Source of the DNA: Pelecanus crispus
Lineage: Eukaryota; Chordata; Aves; Pelecaniformes; Pelecanidae
Length of the DNA: 64,000 nucleotides
Direction of reading: 5' to 3'
Assembly: GCF_030463565.1 (NCBI RefSeq)
Contig: NC_134643.1
Coordinates: 122,804,309-122,868,308 of the forward strand
Below the pieces are notes generated by a model. The model did not search any database and was not told the DNA's origin. It worked only from the letters and a program-made list of their open reading frames with translations. This document shows positions 63,401 through 64,000 of the stretch, piece after piece (the stretch's first letter is position 1; the number at the start of each line of letters is the position of its first letter). Position numbers and translations under genes: made by a program.

Positions 63401-64000
63401 AGGTGAAGGCGGGGGGGCAGCGAGGAATAAAAGGGAGGGCAGATGGGCAAAATATAACTACTTATGTAGAAATGGAACAGGAAAGAGGGGAAGTAAAAAT
63501 AAAATAAGGCAAGATCTGTGTAAGTGAAGGATGTGTACTGTGGGAGCACTAGTGCAAACAGTGGTGCTGGAAATGAGATACTAAAGAAAATGCATCACCC
63601 TTGGTGAGGAGAGGGGAGGGAAAGGAGCAGGTGGTGTAAAGGAAGGGTCATGAACCCTAGAAATATGATTGTGAGGAACTACGTAGGAACTATTGTTCTG
63701 CTGTTTCTCACTTTTTTTTTAATCGTGGTTTGTCCATTTGCAAGCCAGTCCTTGTGCTTCAGTTATGTAAATAATAATTAAAAATAAAGGTAAGTGCAGA
63801 GCATGGTTATGGGAGGGGAATGTGTTCAGTGGAGTTGATGTGTTTGAGACTATTAGAAAAATAAATCAATGTTTGGTAGCTTTTAATGTAGGTAACTGCA
63901 AAGCTTGACGTAAAATAGTGCTAGTTGTTTTATAACCAAGATAACTTTAAGCCTTGTTTTGGTGTCTTAAAATACCCAAGAAGAATCAGAAGTCTTGCAA

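Larger units (their letters stand above)
57098..64000 (+). other. MRPS6: MRPS6 intron 1 (5' part, continues beyond window)
   Basis: The intron starts with donor GTGAGT at 57098. The first 700 bp remain in the CpG island and include a 22-T tract (57344-57365), an acceptor/donor juxtaposition (57430-57466) and a 14-C run (57808-57821). From about 57.9 kb the composition returns to AT-rich. No exon 2 of MRPS6 and no long SLC5A3-type frame (a protein of about 700 residues) is present. Frames of up to 144 codons (63115-63549 minus) are unrecognised. No young transposon is recognised in this stretch. Confidence 0.8.

Noticed and set aside
57098..64000. SLC5A3 coding exon inside MRPS6 intron 1
   Set aside because: A single-exon frame of about 700 codons would be obvious. 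None is present, so it must lie beyond the window if the mammalian arrangement is conserved.

Overview
This window reads as vertebrate, almost certainly avian, nuclear DNA. It has AT-rich non-coding sequence with no dense coding. It carries a CR1 LINE with the typical degenerate 8-bp 3' tail, two solo LTRs of types I recognise from bird genomes, relics of much older amniote repeats (an L3/CR1-like LINE and MIR-type SINEs), and one strong CpG island. I cannot name the species.

Only one protein-coding gene is supported. At 57053-57097 the sequence encodes MPRYELALILKAMQR followed by a consensus splice donor (GTGAGT). These are the first 15 residues of mitochondrial small-subunit ribosomal protein bS6m (MRPS6). 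The rest of the window (57098-64000) is the start of a long intron 1. In mammals this first exon and promoter are shared with SLC5A3, the sodium/myo-inositol cotransporter, whose coding exon lies inside MRPS6 intron 1. No SLC5A3 reading frame is present here, so if that arrangement holds it lies beyond the right edge.

Layout. 1-10.9 kb: intergenic, with an RFX X-box-like site near 0.57 kb and a TA/CA-rich tract near 7.9 kb. 10.9-13.0 kb: a solo ERV LTR on the minus strand, then a 3'-truncated-type CR1 copy on the plus strand with a degraded reverse transcriptase. 13-24.3 kb: intergenic, with a MIR-like SINE, an ancient palindromic repeat and a small GC-rich patch. 24.3-25.4 kb: a second, GC-rich solo LTR carrying an internal tandem array. 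25.4-48.2 kb: intergenic, with two notable inverted repeats at 31.2 kb and 40.0 kb. 48.25-50.2 kb: an old L3/CR1-like LINE on the minus strand. 50.2-55.4 kb: intergenic, with a MIR-type SINE, a 22-nt perfect palindrome and a polypyrimidine tract. 55.4-57.7 kb: CpG island, containing an 84-bp-unit minisatellite immediately upstream of the MRPS6 promoter. 57.1-64 kb: MRPS6 intron 1.

The numerous open frames outside exon 1 do not look like genes. The long ones coincide with stop-poor GC-rich DNA (CpG island, minisatellite, LTR) or run antisense to a LINE. I see no tRNA, rRNA, CRISPR or prokaryotic-type system. The most rewarding points are regulatory: the minisatellite beside the shared MRPS6/SLC5A3 promoter, a palindromic TonE/kappaB-type site in that promoter, a pre-miRNA-like hairpin at 40.0 kb, and an acceptor/donor juxtaposition early in intron 1.
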